Source: JBGTFE01 sp049799955
GTDB taxonomy: Bacteria > Acidobacteriota > Blastocatellia > Pyrinomonadales > Pyrinomonadaceae
Assembly: GCA_049799955.1 (NCBI GenBank)
Contig: JBARIW010000029.1
Coordinates: 57,201 to 121,200 of the forward strand
Length of the DNA stretch: 64,000 nt
Direction of reading: 5' to 3'
The translations under genes and the position numbers were made by a program. Positions within the stretch are counted from its first letter, which is position 1. Each line of letters begins with the position of its first letter. The notes under the pieces were generated by a model. The model was given only the letters and a program-made list of their open reading frames with translations, did no database searches and had not been told where the DNA came from. Positions 38,281 to 45,812 of the stretch are shown here, in pieces.

Positions 38281-39369
38281 ATGGAATCCGTTATAAAAAC
38301 AGCCTTCCCGTTTGCCGTCATCTCGGTGGGGATTTTGCTCGCTTTTCAGGGCGTTTTGATGATTGTCGCCTACACGGTTCTGGCAGAGAGAAAAGTTCTC
38401 GGCTGGATTCAGGGACGCATCGGACCGAATCGCGTCGGACCGTGGGGAGTTTTGCAGCCGTTTGCGGATTTGCTGAAATTTATCTTCAAGGAAGACCTCG
38501 TTCCCGATAAATCGACGAAATTCGTTTATTATCTCGCGCCGATTATCGCGCTCGTCTGCGCGATTATGCCGATTGTGGTTTACCCGTTCGGTCCCGAAAT
38601 TACGACGATTAACTGGAGTTTTCTGCCATACGGACTCGGCGAAGGCATCAAATCGCTGCCGCTGACGATTGCGCGGATTGATGTCGGCGTCCTTTTTGTT
38701 CTCGGAATCACGTCGGTCGGCGTTTACGGAATCGCGCTCGCCGGCTGGTCTTCGAACAACAAATATTCTCTGATGGGCGGATTGCGGTCGTCGGCGCAGA
38801 TGATTTCGTATGAGCTGGCAATGGGCGCATCGGTCATCGGCGCGGTAATGCTTGCCGGAACGCTCGAATTGGGCGGAATTATTCAGGCTCAGGCACAATC
38901 GCCTTTCAAATGGTTTATTATTCCGCAGTTTATCGGTTTCGTCGTTTTTCTGATTGCCGCGTTTGCCGAAACAAACCGCGTCCCGTTTGACTTGCCCGAA
39001 GCCGAAACCGAATTGGTCGCGGGTTTTCACACCGAATATTCGGCGCTCAAATTCGCGCTGTTTTTCATGGCGGAATACGTGAATATGTTCACGGTTTCGG
39101 TAATGTGCACAGTTTTATTTTTAGGCGGCTGGTATGTTCCGGGCTTGAGCCACATTTTCGATGTCGGCTCGATTCCCTACGCGCTCGTCAGCCACGTCGC
39201 TTTTATCGGCAAAATCTGCGCGTTTTTGTTTTTTTACATTTGGGTTCGCGGAACATTGCCGCGTTTTCGCTTTGACCAGTTGATGAATTTCGGCTGGAAA
39301 TTCCTTTTGCCGCTCGCGCTGGCAAATGTGATTTTGACGATTGTGATTGTTTATTTTTTGAATAGATAA
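38281..39369 (+). CDS. nuoH: NADH-quinone oxidoreductase subunit H
   Basis: The 362-residue eight-helix membrane subunit has GPNRVGPWGVLQPFADLLKF, SALGVYGI-like region and FDLPEAETELVAGFHTEYS, the conserved cytoplasmic loop of the quinone chamber. It links the peripheral arm to the proton pumps. nuoI normally follows; here a word-repeat hairpin is found instead and nuoJ starts 80 bases later. Confidence 0.98.
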   Translation: MESVIKTAFPFAVISVGILLAFQGVLMIVAYTVLAERKVLGWIQGRIGPNRVGPWGVLQPFADLLKFIFKEDLVPDKSTKFVYYLAPIIALVCAIMPIVVYPFGPEITTINWSFLPYGLGEGIKSLPLTIARIDVGVLFVLGITSVGVYGIALAGWSSNNKYSLMGGLRSSAQMISYELAMGASVIGAVMLAGTLELGGIIQAQAQSPFKWFIIPQFIGFVVFLIAAFAETNRVPFDLPEAETELVAGFHTEYSALKFALFFMAEYVNMFTVSVMCTVLFLGGWYVPGLSHIFDVGSIPYALVSHVAFIGKICAFLFFYIWVRGTLPRFRFDQLMNFGWKFLLPLALANVILTIVIVYFLNR

Positions 39370-39375
39370 GGAAGA

Positions 39376-39444
39376 GATGTCAGATGTTAGATGCTAGATG
39401 TCAGCAAAGGCAAAACTAGCATCTGACATCTGACATCTGACATC
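39376..39444. repeat. Heptamer word-repeat hairpin (GATGTCA / TGACATC) at the nuoI position
   Basis: Left: GATGTCA, GATGTTA, GATGCTA, GATGTCA (39376-39403). Right: TAGCATC, TGACATC, TGACATC, TGACATC (39417-39444). It is bounded by nuoH and nuoJ with six bases on each side, so it fills the whole spacer. Confidence 0.95.
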
Positions 39445-39449
39445 TACAA

Positions 39450-40031
39450 ATGGCATCAGCACTTTTCTTTTTGTTCGCCGGACTCGCAATCGCCTGCGCG
39501 ATTTCGCTCGTCTATCACAAAAATCCGCTTTACGGCGCGATTTCGCTGATTGGGGTATTCGTTTCGCTTTCGTGCATTTACGTAACGCTCGCCGCGCCGT
39601 TTATCGCCGCCGTGCAGGTTTTGATTTACGCGGGCGCGATTATGGTTCTGGTCGTTTTCGTCATTATGCTCCTTAATCTCGACGAAGAAAGACCTGCCAA
39701 TCGCCTGCGTTATTTATACGCCATCGGCGGCGGATTGGGCTTGATTTTGCTGGTTCAGACATTTTTTATCTTTTACGCAGTCAGCCGCGTGCCGGCGCAA
39801 GCCGTAAAAACGAATGAAACCGTCGGAAAAACATTAAATATCGGTCAGGCGATGTACACGGAATATCTTCTGCCGGTCGAAATCGTCGGAATTTTGCTGC
39901 TAATGGCAATCATCGGCGGCGTGGTTCTGGTCAGAAGACTGAATCAGCCGGAGCTTAAACTGGTTGTTGACAGCGAATTGGAAAAACGCGGCGAAGAGGA
40001 AGAAATAGACGATTACCGAATTGCACTATAA
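39450..40031 (+). CDS. nuoJ: NADH-quinone oxidoreductase subunit J
   Basis: The 193-residue five-helix subunit shows ISLVYHKNPLYGAISLIGVFVSLSCIYVTLAAPFIAAVQVLIYAGAIMVLFVFV-type sequence, in particular YAGAIMVLVVFVIML. The cytoplasmic C-terminal tail is acidic. It belongs to the antiporter-like hinge of complex I. No Shine-Dalgarno is visible; the upstream hairpin ends six bases before the ATG. Confidence 0.97.
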   Translation: MASALFFLFAGLAIACAISLVYHKNPLYGAISLIGVFVSLSCIYVTLAAPFIAAVQVLIYAGAIMVLVVFVIMLLNLDEERPANRLRYLYAIGGGLGLILLVQTFFIFYAVSRVPAQAVKTNETVGKTLNIGQAMYTEYLLPVEIVGILLLMAIIGGVVLVRRLNQPELKLVVDSELEKRGEEEEIDDYRIAL

Positions 40032-40033
40032 AT

Positions 40034-40103
40034 TTGTTCGTTGTTTGTCGCTCGCCGTTCGTTGCGAGATGAGCTTTGAACTTTGAACTTTGAACTTTGA
40101 ACT
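40034..40103. repeat. Two unrelated heptamer arrays between nuoJ and nuoK (TTGTTCG and ACTTTGA)
   Basis: Left: TTGTTCG, TTGTTTG, TCGCTCG, CCGTTCG, TTGCGAG (40034-40068). Right: GCTTTGA, ACTTTGA, ACTTTGA, ACTTTGA (40073-40100). The two are not complementary. The second word matches the hairpins at 28006 and 61191. nuoK ATG is at 40110. Confidence 0.85.
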
Positions 40104-40109
40104 AAAAAA

Positions 40110-40415
40110 ATGGAACCGAGTTTAGCAAGCTATTTAGCACTTTCAGGAATTTTATTCACCATCGGCGCGGTCGGCGTTATTTTTAAGCGCAACGCGATTG
40201 GGATGTTTATGTGCATCGAGCTGATGCTCAACGCCGTAAATCTAACATTCGTCGCCTTTTCGCGCTATTACGCCGACGTAACGGGACAGCTTTTCGTTTT
40301 TATGGTAATGAGCGTCGCGGCGGCTGAAGCGGCGGTCGGGCTTGGAATTATCATCGCGTTTTTCCGCAATCGCGTTTCGGTTGACGTTGACGACGCGAGT
40401 ATTTTGAAGAATTAA
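40110..40415 (+). CDS. nuoK: NADH-quinone oxidoreductase subunit K
   Basis: The 101-residue three-helix subunit has GAVGVIFKRNAIGMFMCIELMLNAVNLTFVAFSR with conserved Glu residues in the helices and the C-terminal EAAVGLGIIIAFFRN. Length is normal. It is followed by a nucleotidyltransferase gene rather than nuoL. Confidence 0.98.
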   Translation: MEPSLASYLALSGILFTIGAVGVIFKRNAIGMFMCIELMLNAVNLTFVAFSRYYADVTGQLFVFMVMSVAAAEAAVGLGIIIAFFRNRVSVDVDDASILKN

Positions 40416-40462
40416 TTTTGTAAATGCTTAATGCCGATGTTTTGACATTTCAGGAGTTTGCG

Positions 40463-41050
40463 ATGCACGAAGCCTTGCCGTTATCGAAAATTCAGGAAGC
40501 TGTTCTTGAATTTCTGCAAGGGCGTGAAGATGTCGTTTTGTTCGGCGCGCAAGCCGTCAACGCATACGTTTCTGAGCCGCGAATGACTCAGGACGTTGAC
40601 TTGCTTTCGGTTCGGGCGAAGGATTTGGCTGAAGAATTACGGACGCATCTGAGCGAAAAGTTTCACATCGCCGTTCGAGTTCGCGAAATCGGCGAGGGCA
40701 AAGGTTTTCGGATTTATCAGGTCAGAAGCGAAGGAAACCGGCATCTGGTCGATTTGAGAAAAGTTGACGAATTGCCCGAAACCGAAAAGATTGAAAACGT
40801 TCTGGTTTTATCGCCCGCCGAGCTGATTGCGAGCAAGGTCATTTCGTTTTATTCTCGAAAAGGCAAACCGAAAGCCGGAACGGATTGGCGAGATTTGGCA
40901 GTTTTGCTTTTGAAGTTTCCTGAACTAAAAGAAAAGGTATCGGAAATCTTAAAAGCAAAAAATGTCGGTGAAGATGTTTTATATACCTGGTATGACCTGG
41001 AAAATCAAGATATTCGGTTTGAGGATGAGGACGAAGATTTGATTTTTTAG
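40463..41050 (+). CDS. AbiEii-like nucleotidyltransferase domain protein
   Basis: The 195-residue protein has the nucleotidyltransferase stretch VLFGAQAVNAYVSEPRMTQDVDLL with the GAxA and DxD-like DVD metal site, then ILVLSPAELIASKVISF and TDWRDLAVLLL, as in the AbiEii/DUF1814 and MNT families. CAGGAG seven bases before the ATG at 40463 decides the start over an upstream ATG at 40424. It lies between nuoK and nuoL and no antitoxin partner is visible. It may be an orphan AbiEii-type toxin or a domesticated nucleotidyltransferase. Confidence 0.75.
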   Translation: MHEALPLSKIQEAVLEFLQGREDVVLFGAQAVNAYVSEPRMTQDVDLLSVRAKDLAEELRTHLSEKFHIAVRVREIGEGKGFRIYQVRSEGNRHLVDLRKVDELPETEKIENVLVLSPAELIASKVISFYSRKGKPKAGTDWRDLAVLLLKFPELKEKVSEILKAKNVGEDVLYTWYDLENQDIRFEDEDEDLIF

Positions 41051-41061
41051 AACTAAAGATA

Positions 41062-43371
41062 ATGACTGAAAACAATTTTTTAAGTCTAATAATTTTCGCG
41101 CCGCTCGCCGGTGCCGTTATCAACTGGCTGTTCGGAAAGAAAATGAACAGCGAGCTTTTCAGCGGCGCGGTTGCCTGCGCGACAATCGGGATTTCTACCG
41201 TCGTCGCGTTTATGATTGCGTTCGGCATCGGAACGCCGGATGCGGGCGCGCTTTTTGCCGATAAGCCGGTTCTCGACCAGATTTGGACGTGGATGCAGGT
41301 CGGCGGGTTTCGCGCCGATTTCGGTCTCGGAATGGACCATCTTTCGGGAATTTACGCCTGTTTTATCACGTTTGTCGGTTTGCTGATTCACATTTTCGCA
41401 ACGGGCTATATGCACGGCGACAAAGGATTTTATCGCTTTTTCGCATATCTGAACCTGTTCATGTTCTCGATGCTGACGCTCGTTCTGGCGGATAATTTTC
41501 TGCTGATGTTCGTCGGTTGGGAAGGCGTCGGTTTGTGTTCTTACCTGCTCATCGGTTATTACATCAAGCGAAATGAAGCGCGCGAAGCGGCGAAAAAAGC
41601 GTTTGTGATGAACAGAATCGGCGATTGGGGCGTTCTGATGGGAATGTTTTTGATTTTCACCCTGACAGGCTCAATCAGCTTTTACGACAAAGTCGTTGAC
41701 GGCGCGCCTGTAGCGAGTTCTCTGAATTTAATCGCGCAAATGTCGGCAGAACCATTTACGGCAGGCGCGATAATCGCGGGCGGAATTACTTCGATTGCCG
41801 TTCTTTTATTTATCGGCGCGTGCGGAAAATCCGCGCAGATTCCGCTTTTTACATGGCTCCCGGACGCGATGGCTGGACCGACGCCGGTTTCGGCTTTGAT
41901 TCACGCGGCGACGATGGTTACGGCAGGCATTTACATGGTCGTGCGCTGCAACGGGATTTATCAAAACGCGCCGACGGCGATGTTTATCGTCGCAATTATC
42001 GGCTGCGCGACGGCGATTTTTGCCGCGACAATCGGTTTGGCGCAAAACGACATCAAAAAAGTTCTCGCCTATTCGACCGTTTCGCAGCTCGGCTACATGT
42101 TTATGGCTTGCGGCGTCGGCGCGTTTATCGCGGCGATTTTCCACGTTATGACGCACGCGTTTTTCAAAGCGCTTTTGTTTCTCGGTTCGGGTTCGGTCAT
42201 TCACGGAATGCATCACGAACAGGATATGCGGCGGATGGGAAATCTGCGGAAATATATGCCGGTTACGTTCGTTACGATGCTGATGGGCTGGCTGGCGATT
42301 TGCGGAATCCCGATTTGGGCTGGATTTTTCTCGAAAGACGAAATTCTTTATAAAACCTTTGCGACGACCAATGCCGCGCACGACGCAACGCTCGGCGGCA
42401 TTCACGTAAACACGATTTTATGGGTTGTCGGGCTGTTGACCGCCGTTTTGACCGCCGTTTATATGACGCGATTAATGGTCATGACGTTTTTCGGAAGCGA
42501 AAGATTTCATGAAGCGCTGCCCGACGCAGACCACGCGCACGATGCCGCGCACGCGGAAGAAAATGCTTTTGCGAGCGGTGAAGCGCATGACGACGAAACG
42601 CGCGTTTCGGCGCACCACCGGCACGATGAAGAACACGATTCGGCGCACGACGACCACGACGATGAAGACGAGCATCATCACGCGCCCGCGCCCGATTTCA
42701 AACCGCACGAATCGCCGTGGACGATGACCGTTCCGCTGATTGTTCTGGCGTTTCTGTCCCTCGCCGGCGGCTTAATCGGCATTCCGTATGCGGTCAGTTC
42801 TTTAGTAGGCGCGGGCGATATAAACAAATTCGAGCATATTCTCGAACCGATTATCGCCAAAACCGGACACAAGGAAACTGCCGACAAACCGACATTAAAA
42901 GTTGAAGAAAACACGCACGGCGAAACGGCTGCGAGCAAAACCGCCGAACACGTTTCGGAAGCTGAACACGTCGCGCACAATCCCGAAGAGATTTCAACAG
43001 AAAGACTTCTTGCGGTTCTTTCGGTCGCTCTGGCGCTTATCGGAATTGCCATCGGATGGTTTATGTTCATCGGAAATCCGCTCAGGAAAATGCCGAAGAT
43101 TCTCGAACAAAAATGGCGCATCGACGAATTTTACAACGGCTATATCGTTGACCCGCTGACAAATCTTTCGCGCAAAGGTTTGTGGCAAGGGTTCGATTTG
43201 GGCGTGATTGACGGCATCGTCAACGGCATCGGGCATTTCGTCGCCGCGCTCGGTTCGGCGGCTCGCGGCATACAGGTCGGATTCGTGCGTTCTTACGCCG
43301 CGTTTATCCTGTTCGGCGCGCTGATTGTGATTGGATATTTTATTTATTACGGATTTAAGTTGGTTGGTTAG
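41062..43371 (+). CDS. nuoL: NADH-quinone oxidoreductase subunit L
   Basis: The 769-residue antiporter-like subunit has FVGWEGVGLCSYLLIGYY, NRIGDWGVLMG, TWLPDAMAGPTPVSALIHAATMVTAGIYM and HAFFKALLFLGSGSVIH. It is longer than the usual 610-650 residues because of an insertion at about 483-551 rich in His, Asp and Glu (HHRHDEEHDSAHDDHDDED and related). That loop is extramembrane and may bind divalent metals. A second charged stretch follows with EHVSEAEHVAHNPEE. Otherwise it is canonical. Confidence 0.97.
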   Translation: MTENNFLSLIIFAPLAGAVINWLFGKKMNSELFSGAVACATIGISTVVAFMIAFGIGTPDAGALFADKPVLDQIWTWMQVGGFRADFGLGMDHLSGIYACFITFVGLLIHIFATGYMHGDKGFYRFFAYLNLFMFSMLTLVLADNFLLMFVGWEGVGLCSYLLIGYYIKRNEAREAAKKAFVMNRIGDWGVLMGMFLIFTLTGSISFYDKVVDGAPVASSLNLIAQMSAEPFTAGAIIAGGITSIAVLLFIGACGKSAQIPLFTWLPDAMAGPTPVSALIHAATMVTAGIYMVVRCNGIYQNAPTAMFIVAIIGCATAIFAATIGLAQNDIKKVLAYSTVSQLGYMFMACGVGAFIAAIFHVMTHAFFKALLFLGSGSVIHGMHHEQDMRRMGNLRKYMPVTFVTMLMGWLAICGIPIWAGFFSKDEILYKTFATTNAAHDATLGGIHVNTILWVVGLLTAVLTAVYMTRLMVMTFFGSERFHEALPDADHAHDAAHAEENAFASGEAHDDETRVSAHHRHDEEHDSAHDDHDDEDEHHHAPAPDFKPHESPWTMTVPLIVLAFLSLAGGLIGIPYAVSSLVGAGDINKFEHILEPIIAKTGHKETADKPTLKVEENTHGETAASKTAEHVSEAEHVAHNPEEISTERLLAVLSVALALIGIAIGWFMFIGNPLRKMPKILEQKWRIDEFYNGYIVDPLTNLSRKGLWQGFDLGVIDGIVNGIGHFVAALGSAARGIQVGFVRSYAAFILFGALIVIGYFIYYGFKLVG

Positions 43372-43375
43372 CTCT

Positions 43376-43474
43376 TAGTCCTTTGTCCTTTGTCCTTTGC
43401 AAGTTGAATTTGATTAAAGAACTTAATTTTAGTTCAACCGGCAAAGGACAAAGGACAAAGGACAAAGGACAAAA
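43376..43474. repeat. Word-repeat hairpin, family A (7-mer CTTTGTC), copy 2
   Basis: Left arm 43376-43400 and right arm 43441-43474, the latter with one extra heptamer. The loop begins AAGTTGAATTTGATT and ends TTTAGTTCAACC, homologous to the loop of the copy at 4821. It is between nuoL and nuoM. Confidence 0.95.
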
Positions 43475-43478
43475 TAAA

Positions 43479-45077
43479 ATGGATTTTATTACAGAAAATC
43501 TCTTAACGATTTTAATTCTGCTTCCCGTTTTCGGCGCGCTCTTAACGCTTGCGCATTCGATGTTCTGGAAACAGGAAGGCAGCTTGAAATGGATAACGCT
43601 CGGATTTACGATTGTAAATTTCCTGCTGTCGCTCTTCCTGCTCGTCAATAAAGGCACACTTTCGGCAAGCGGTTTCTATTTCGAAAAAAACATTCCGTGG
43701 ATAAAGGCGATAAACACGAATTATCACGTCGGCGTTGACGGTCTTTCGCTGTGGCTCGTTCTTCTGACGACATTTATCATGCCGATTGCCGTCGTTTCGA
43801 CGTGGAACGCGGTCGAGAAAAGCCGTACGGCTTTTTATGTTTTCCTGCTTCTTCTGGAAAGCGCGATGCTCGGCGTTTTCGTGTCTTTGGATTTACTCGT
43901 TTTTTATCTTTTCTTTGAAGCTTCTCTTGTTCCGATGTTCTTTCTCATCGGCATCTGGGGCGGCGAAAATCGTATTTATTCGGCGGTCAAGTTTTTTATT
44001 TACACGGCTTTGGGAAGCCTTCTGATGCTCGTGGCGATTATCGCGCTTTATTATATCAGCCTCGACCAAACCGGTGTCGGAACGTTTGATTATGTAACGC
44101 TTCTCAACTCGATGAAAGCCGGGCATCTCGTTTTAGCCGGACAAACGGGCGCGCTTCTTTTCTTTGCTTTCGCGCTCGCTTTCGCCATCAAAGTTCCGCT
44201 TTTCCCGTTTCACACGTGGCTACCCGACGCGCACACGGACGCGCCGACGGCAGGTTCCGTCATACTCGCCGCCGTTCTTTTGAAAATGGGAACTTACGGC
44301 TTGATGCGTTTTAATTTCACGCTTTTCCCCGATGCGTCGCGCGAATACGCGTGGATTTTTATAATTCTCGCGGTCATCGGAATCATCTACGGCGCGCTCG
44401 TCGCGATGGTTCAGCCCGACGTGAAACGACTCGTCGCTTATTCGTCCGTTTCGCACATGGGTTTTGTCATTCTCGGAATGTTTTCATTTACCGAACAGGG
44501 AATGCAGGGCGCGGTTTATCAAATGCTTAATCACGGCGTTTCGACCGGAGCGCTCTTTTTGCTCGTCGGATTTATTTACGAAAGACGCCACACGCGGCAG
44601 ATTACGGACTTCGGCGGTCTGGCAAACGTGATGCCGGTTTACGCGACGATTTTTGTAATTACGACGATGTCTTCAATCGGTCTGCCGTTTTTGAACGGTT
44701 TCGTCGGCGAATTTCTGATAATGCTCGGAATGTGGAAATCGACGATTCTGACTGTTACGGCGACGACAAACTGGAACTACATCGCCACGATGTTTGCCGG
44801 AACGGGCGTGATTTTCGCCGCCGTTTACCTGCTCTGGATGGTGCAGAGAGTTTTCTTCGGCAAGGTTACGAATGCGAAAAACAAAAAATTGTCGGATTTA
44901 AGCTGGCGCGAGCTCGGGCTTATCGCGCCGCTTCTTTTTCTGATGGTTTATATGGGCGTTTATCCTTCGCCGTTTTTGAACCGGACGAAAGATTCGGTCG
45001 TGGCGATTCAGGAAAGAGTCGTCAAACAGGCGGGCGGAACGATTGAAAAAGCCGAAAGTCCCAAGTCGGAACATTGA
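43479..45077 (+). CDS. nuoM: NADH-quinone oxidoreductase subunit M
   Basis: The 532-residue antiporter-like subunit has NYHVGVDGLSLWLVLLTTFI, FFEASLVPMFFLIGIWGGE, HTWLPDAHTDAPTAGSVILAAVLLKMGTYG and SSVSHMGFVILGMF. The ATG at 43479 (MDFITENL) is chosen; a longer frame translates the hairpin. AAGGAC of the repeat may act as Shine-Dalgarno, ten bases upstream. A DUF1684 gene follows. Confidence 0.97.
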   Translation: MDFITENLLTILILLPVFGALLTLAHSMFWKQEGSLKWITLGFTIVNFLLSLFLLVNKGTLSASGFYFEKNIPWIKAINTNYHVGVDGLSLWLVLLTTFIMPIAVVSTWNAVEKSRTAFYVFLLLLESAMLGVFVSLDLLVFYLFFEASLVPMFFLIGIWGGENRIYSAVKFFIYTALGSLLMLVAIIALYYISLDQTGVGTFDYVTLLNSMKAGHLVLAGQTGALLFFAFALAFAIKVPLFPFHTWLPDAHTDAPTAGSVILAAVLLKMGTYGLMRFNFTLFPDASREYAWIFIILAVIGIIYGALVAMVQPDVKRLVAYSSVSHMGFVILGMFSFTEQGMQGAVYQMLNHGVSTGALFLLVGFIYERRHTRQITDFGGLANVMPVYATIFVITTMSSIGLPFLNGFVGEFLIMLGMWKSTILTVTATTNWNYIATMFAGTGVIFAAVYLLWMVQRVFFGKVTNAKNKKLSDLSWRELGLIAPLLFLMVYMGVYPSPFLNRTKDSVVAIQERVVKQAGGTIEKAESPKSEH

Positions 45078-45082
45078 TTTTG

Positions 45083-45754
45083 ATGAAACGTTTGTTTTTT
45101 ACAACTTTATTTCTGCTTTCCTGCTCATTTTTGGCGCAGGCGCAGGCGACTTATTACGGCACGAACGACATAAAAACATTCCGCGAAGGACGCGAAAAGG
45201 ATTTTCGCAATAAAGATGTAACTCCTTTGCTTGCCGAGGATTTTCAGAATTTCAAAGGCTTGAATTATTACGCGATTGACGAAAATTATCTCGTCAAAGC
45301 GAAATTCACGAAAACTCAGGACGAAAAATATTTCCTGATGCCGACTTCTTCGGGACGCTCGGCGAAATATATGAAAATCGGCGTTTTGACTTTCAGGCTC
45401 GGCGACAAGGAACTTTTGCTTGCCGCGTATCAAAGCGAGCGAGCTCTAACCGACGCGAAGTGGAAGGAATTATACGGCAACTCGATTTTTATTCCGTTTA
45501 AGGATTTGACGAACGGCAAGGAAACTTACGGCGCGGGCAGATATATTTATCTGGTAACTCCGAAAGGCGAAGACGTGATGATTGATTTTAATATGGCTTT
45601 CAACCCGTCGTGCGCTTACGGAAGCGAAGAGTTTTCCTGCCCGATTCCGCCGAAGGAAAATTTTTTGCAGGCGGAAATCAAAGCCGGAGAAAAAGCGTTT
45701 GAATATTCCGGCAAAAAAGTGATTCAAGATTCAAAATCCAAGATTCAAAATTAA
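45083..45754 (+). CDS. DUF1684-domain secreted protein
   Basis: The 223-residue protein has a signal peptide (MKRLFFTTLFLLSCSFLAQAQ) and the DUF1684 pattern: EGREKDFRNKDVTPLL, LNYYAIDENYLVKAKF, FRLGDKELLLAAYQS, IFIPFKDLTNGKETYGAGRYI and DFNMAFNPSCAYGSEEFSCPIPP. The family function is unknown. The last eight residues (DSKSKIQN) are encoded by the left arm of a heptamer repeat, which supplies the stop codon. The ATG is eight bases after the nuoM stop; a TTG overlapping nuoM is less likely. Confidence 0.88.
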   Translation: MKRLFFTTLFLLSCSFLAQAQATYYGTNDIKTFREGREKDFRNKDVTPLLAEDFQNFKGLNYYAIDENYLVKAKFTKTQDEKYFLMPTSSGRSAKYMKIGVLTFRLGDKELLLAAYQSERALTDAKWKELYGNSIFIPFKDLTNGKETYGAGRYIYLVTPKGEDVMIDFNMAFNPSCAYGSEEFSCPIPPKENFLQAEIKAGEKAFEYSGKKVIQDSKSKIQN

Positions 45755-45804
45755 AAAACATCAATTTTGAATCTTAAATCTTAAATCCTGAATTTTGAAT
45801 TTAT
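45721..45804. repeat. Heptamer word-repeat hairpin (GATTCAA / AATCTTA) before nuoN
   Basis: Left: GATTCAA, GATTCAA, AATCCAA, GATTCAA, AATTAAA (45721-45755). Right: AATTTTG, AATCTTA, AATCTTA, AATCCTG, AATTTTG, AATTTAT (45763-45804). The left arm is translated as the end of the DUF1684 protein. Same word family as 22519-22615. Confidence 0.96.
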
Positions 45805-45812
45805 CAACTGAA

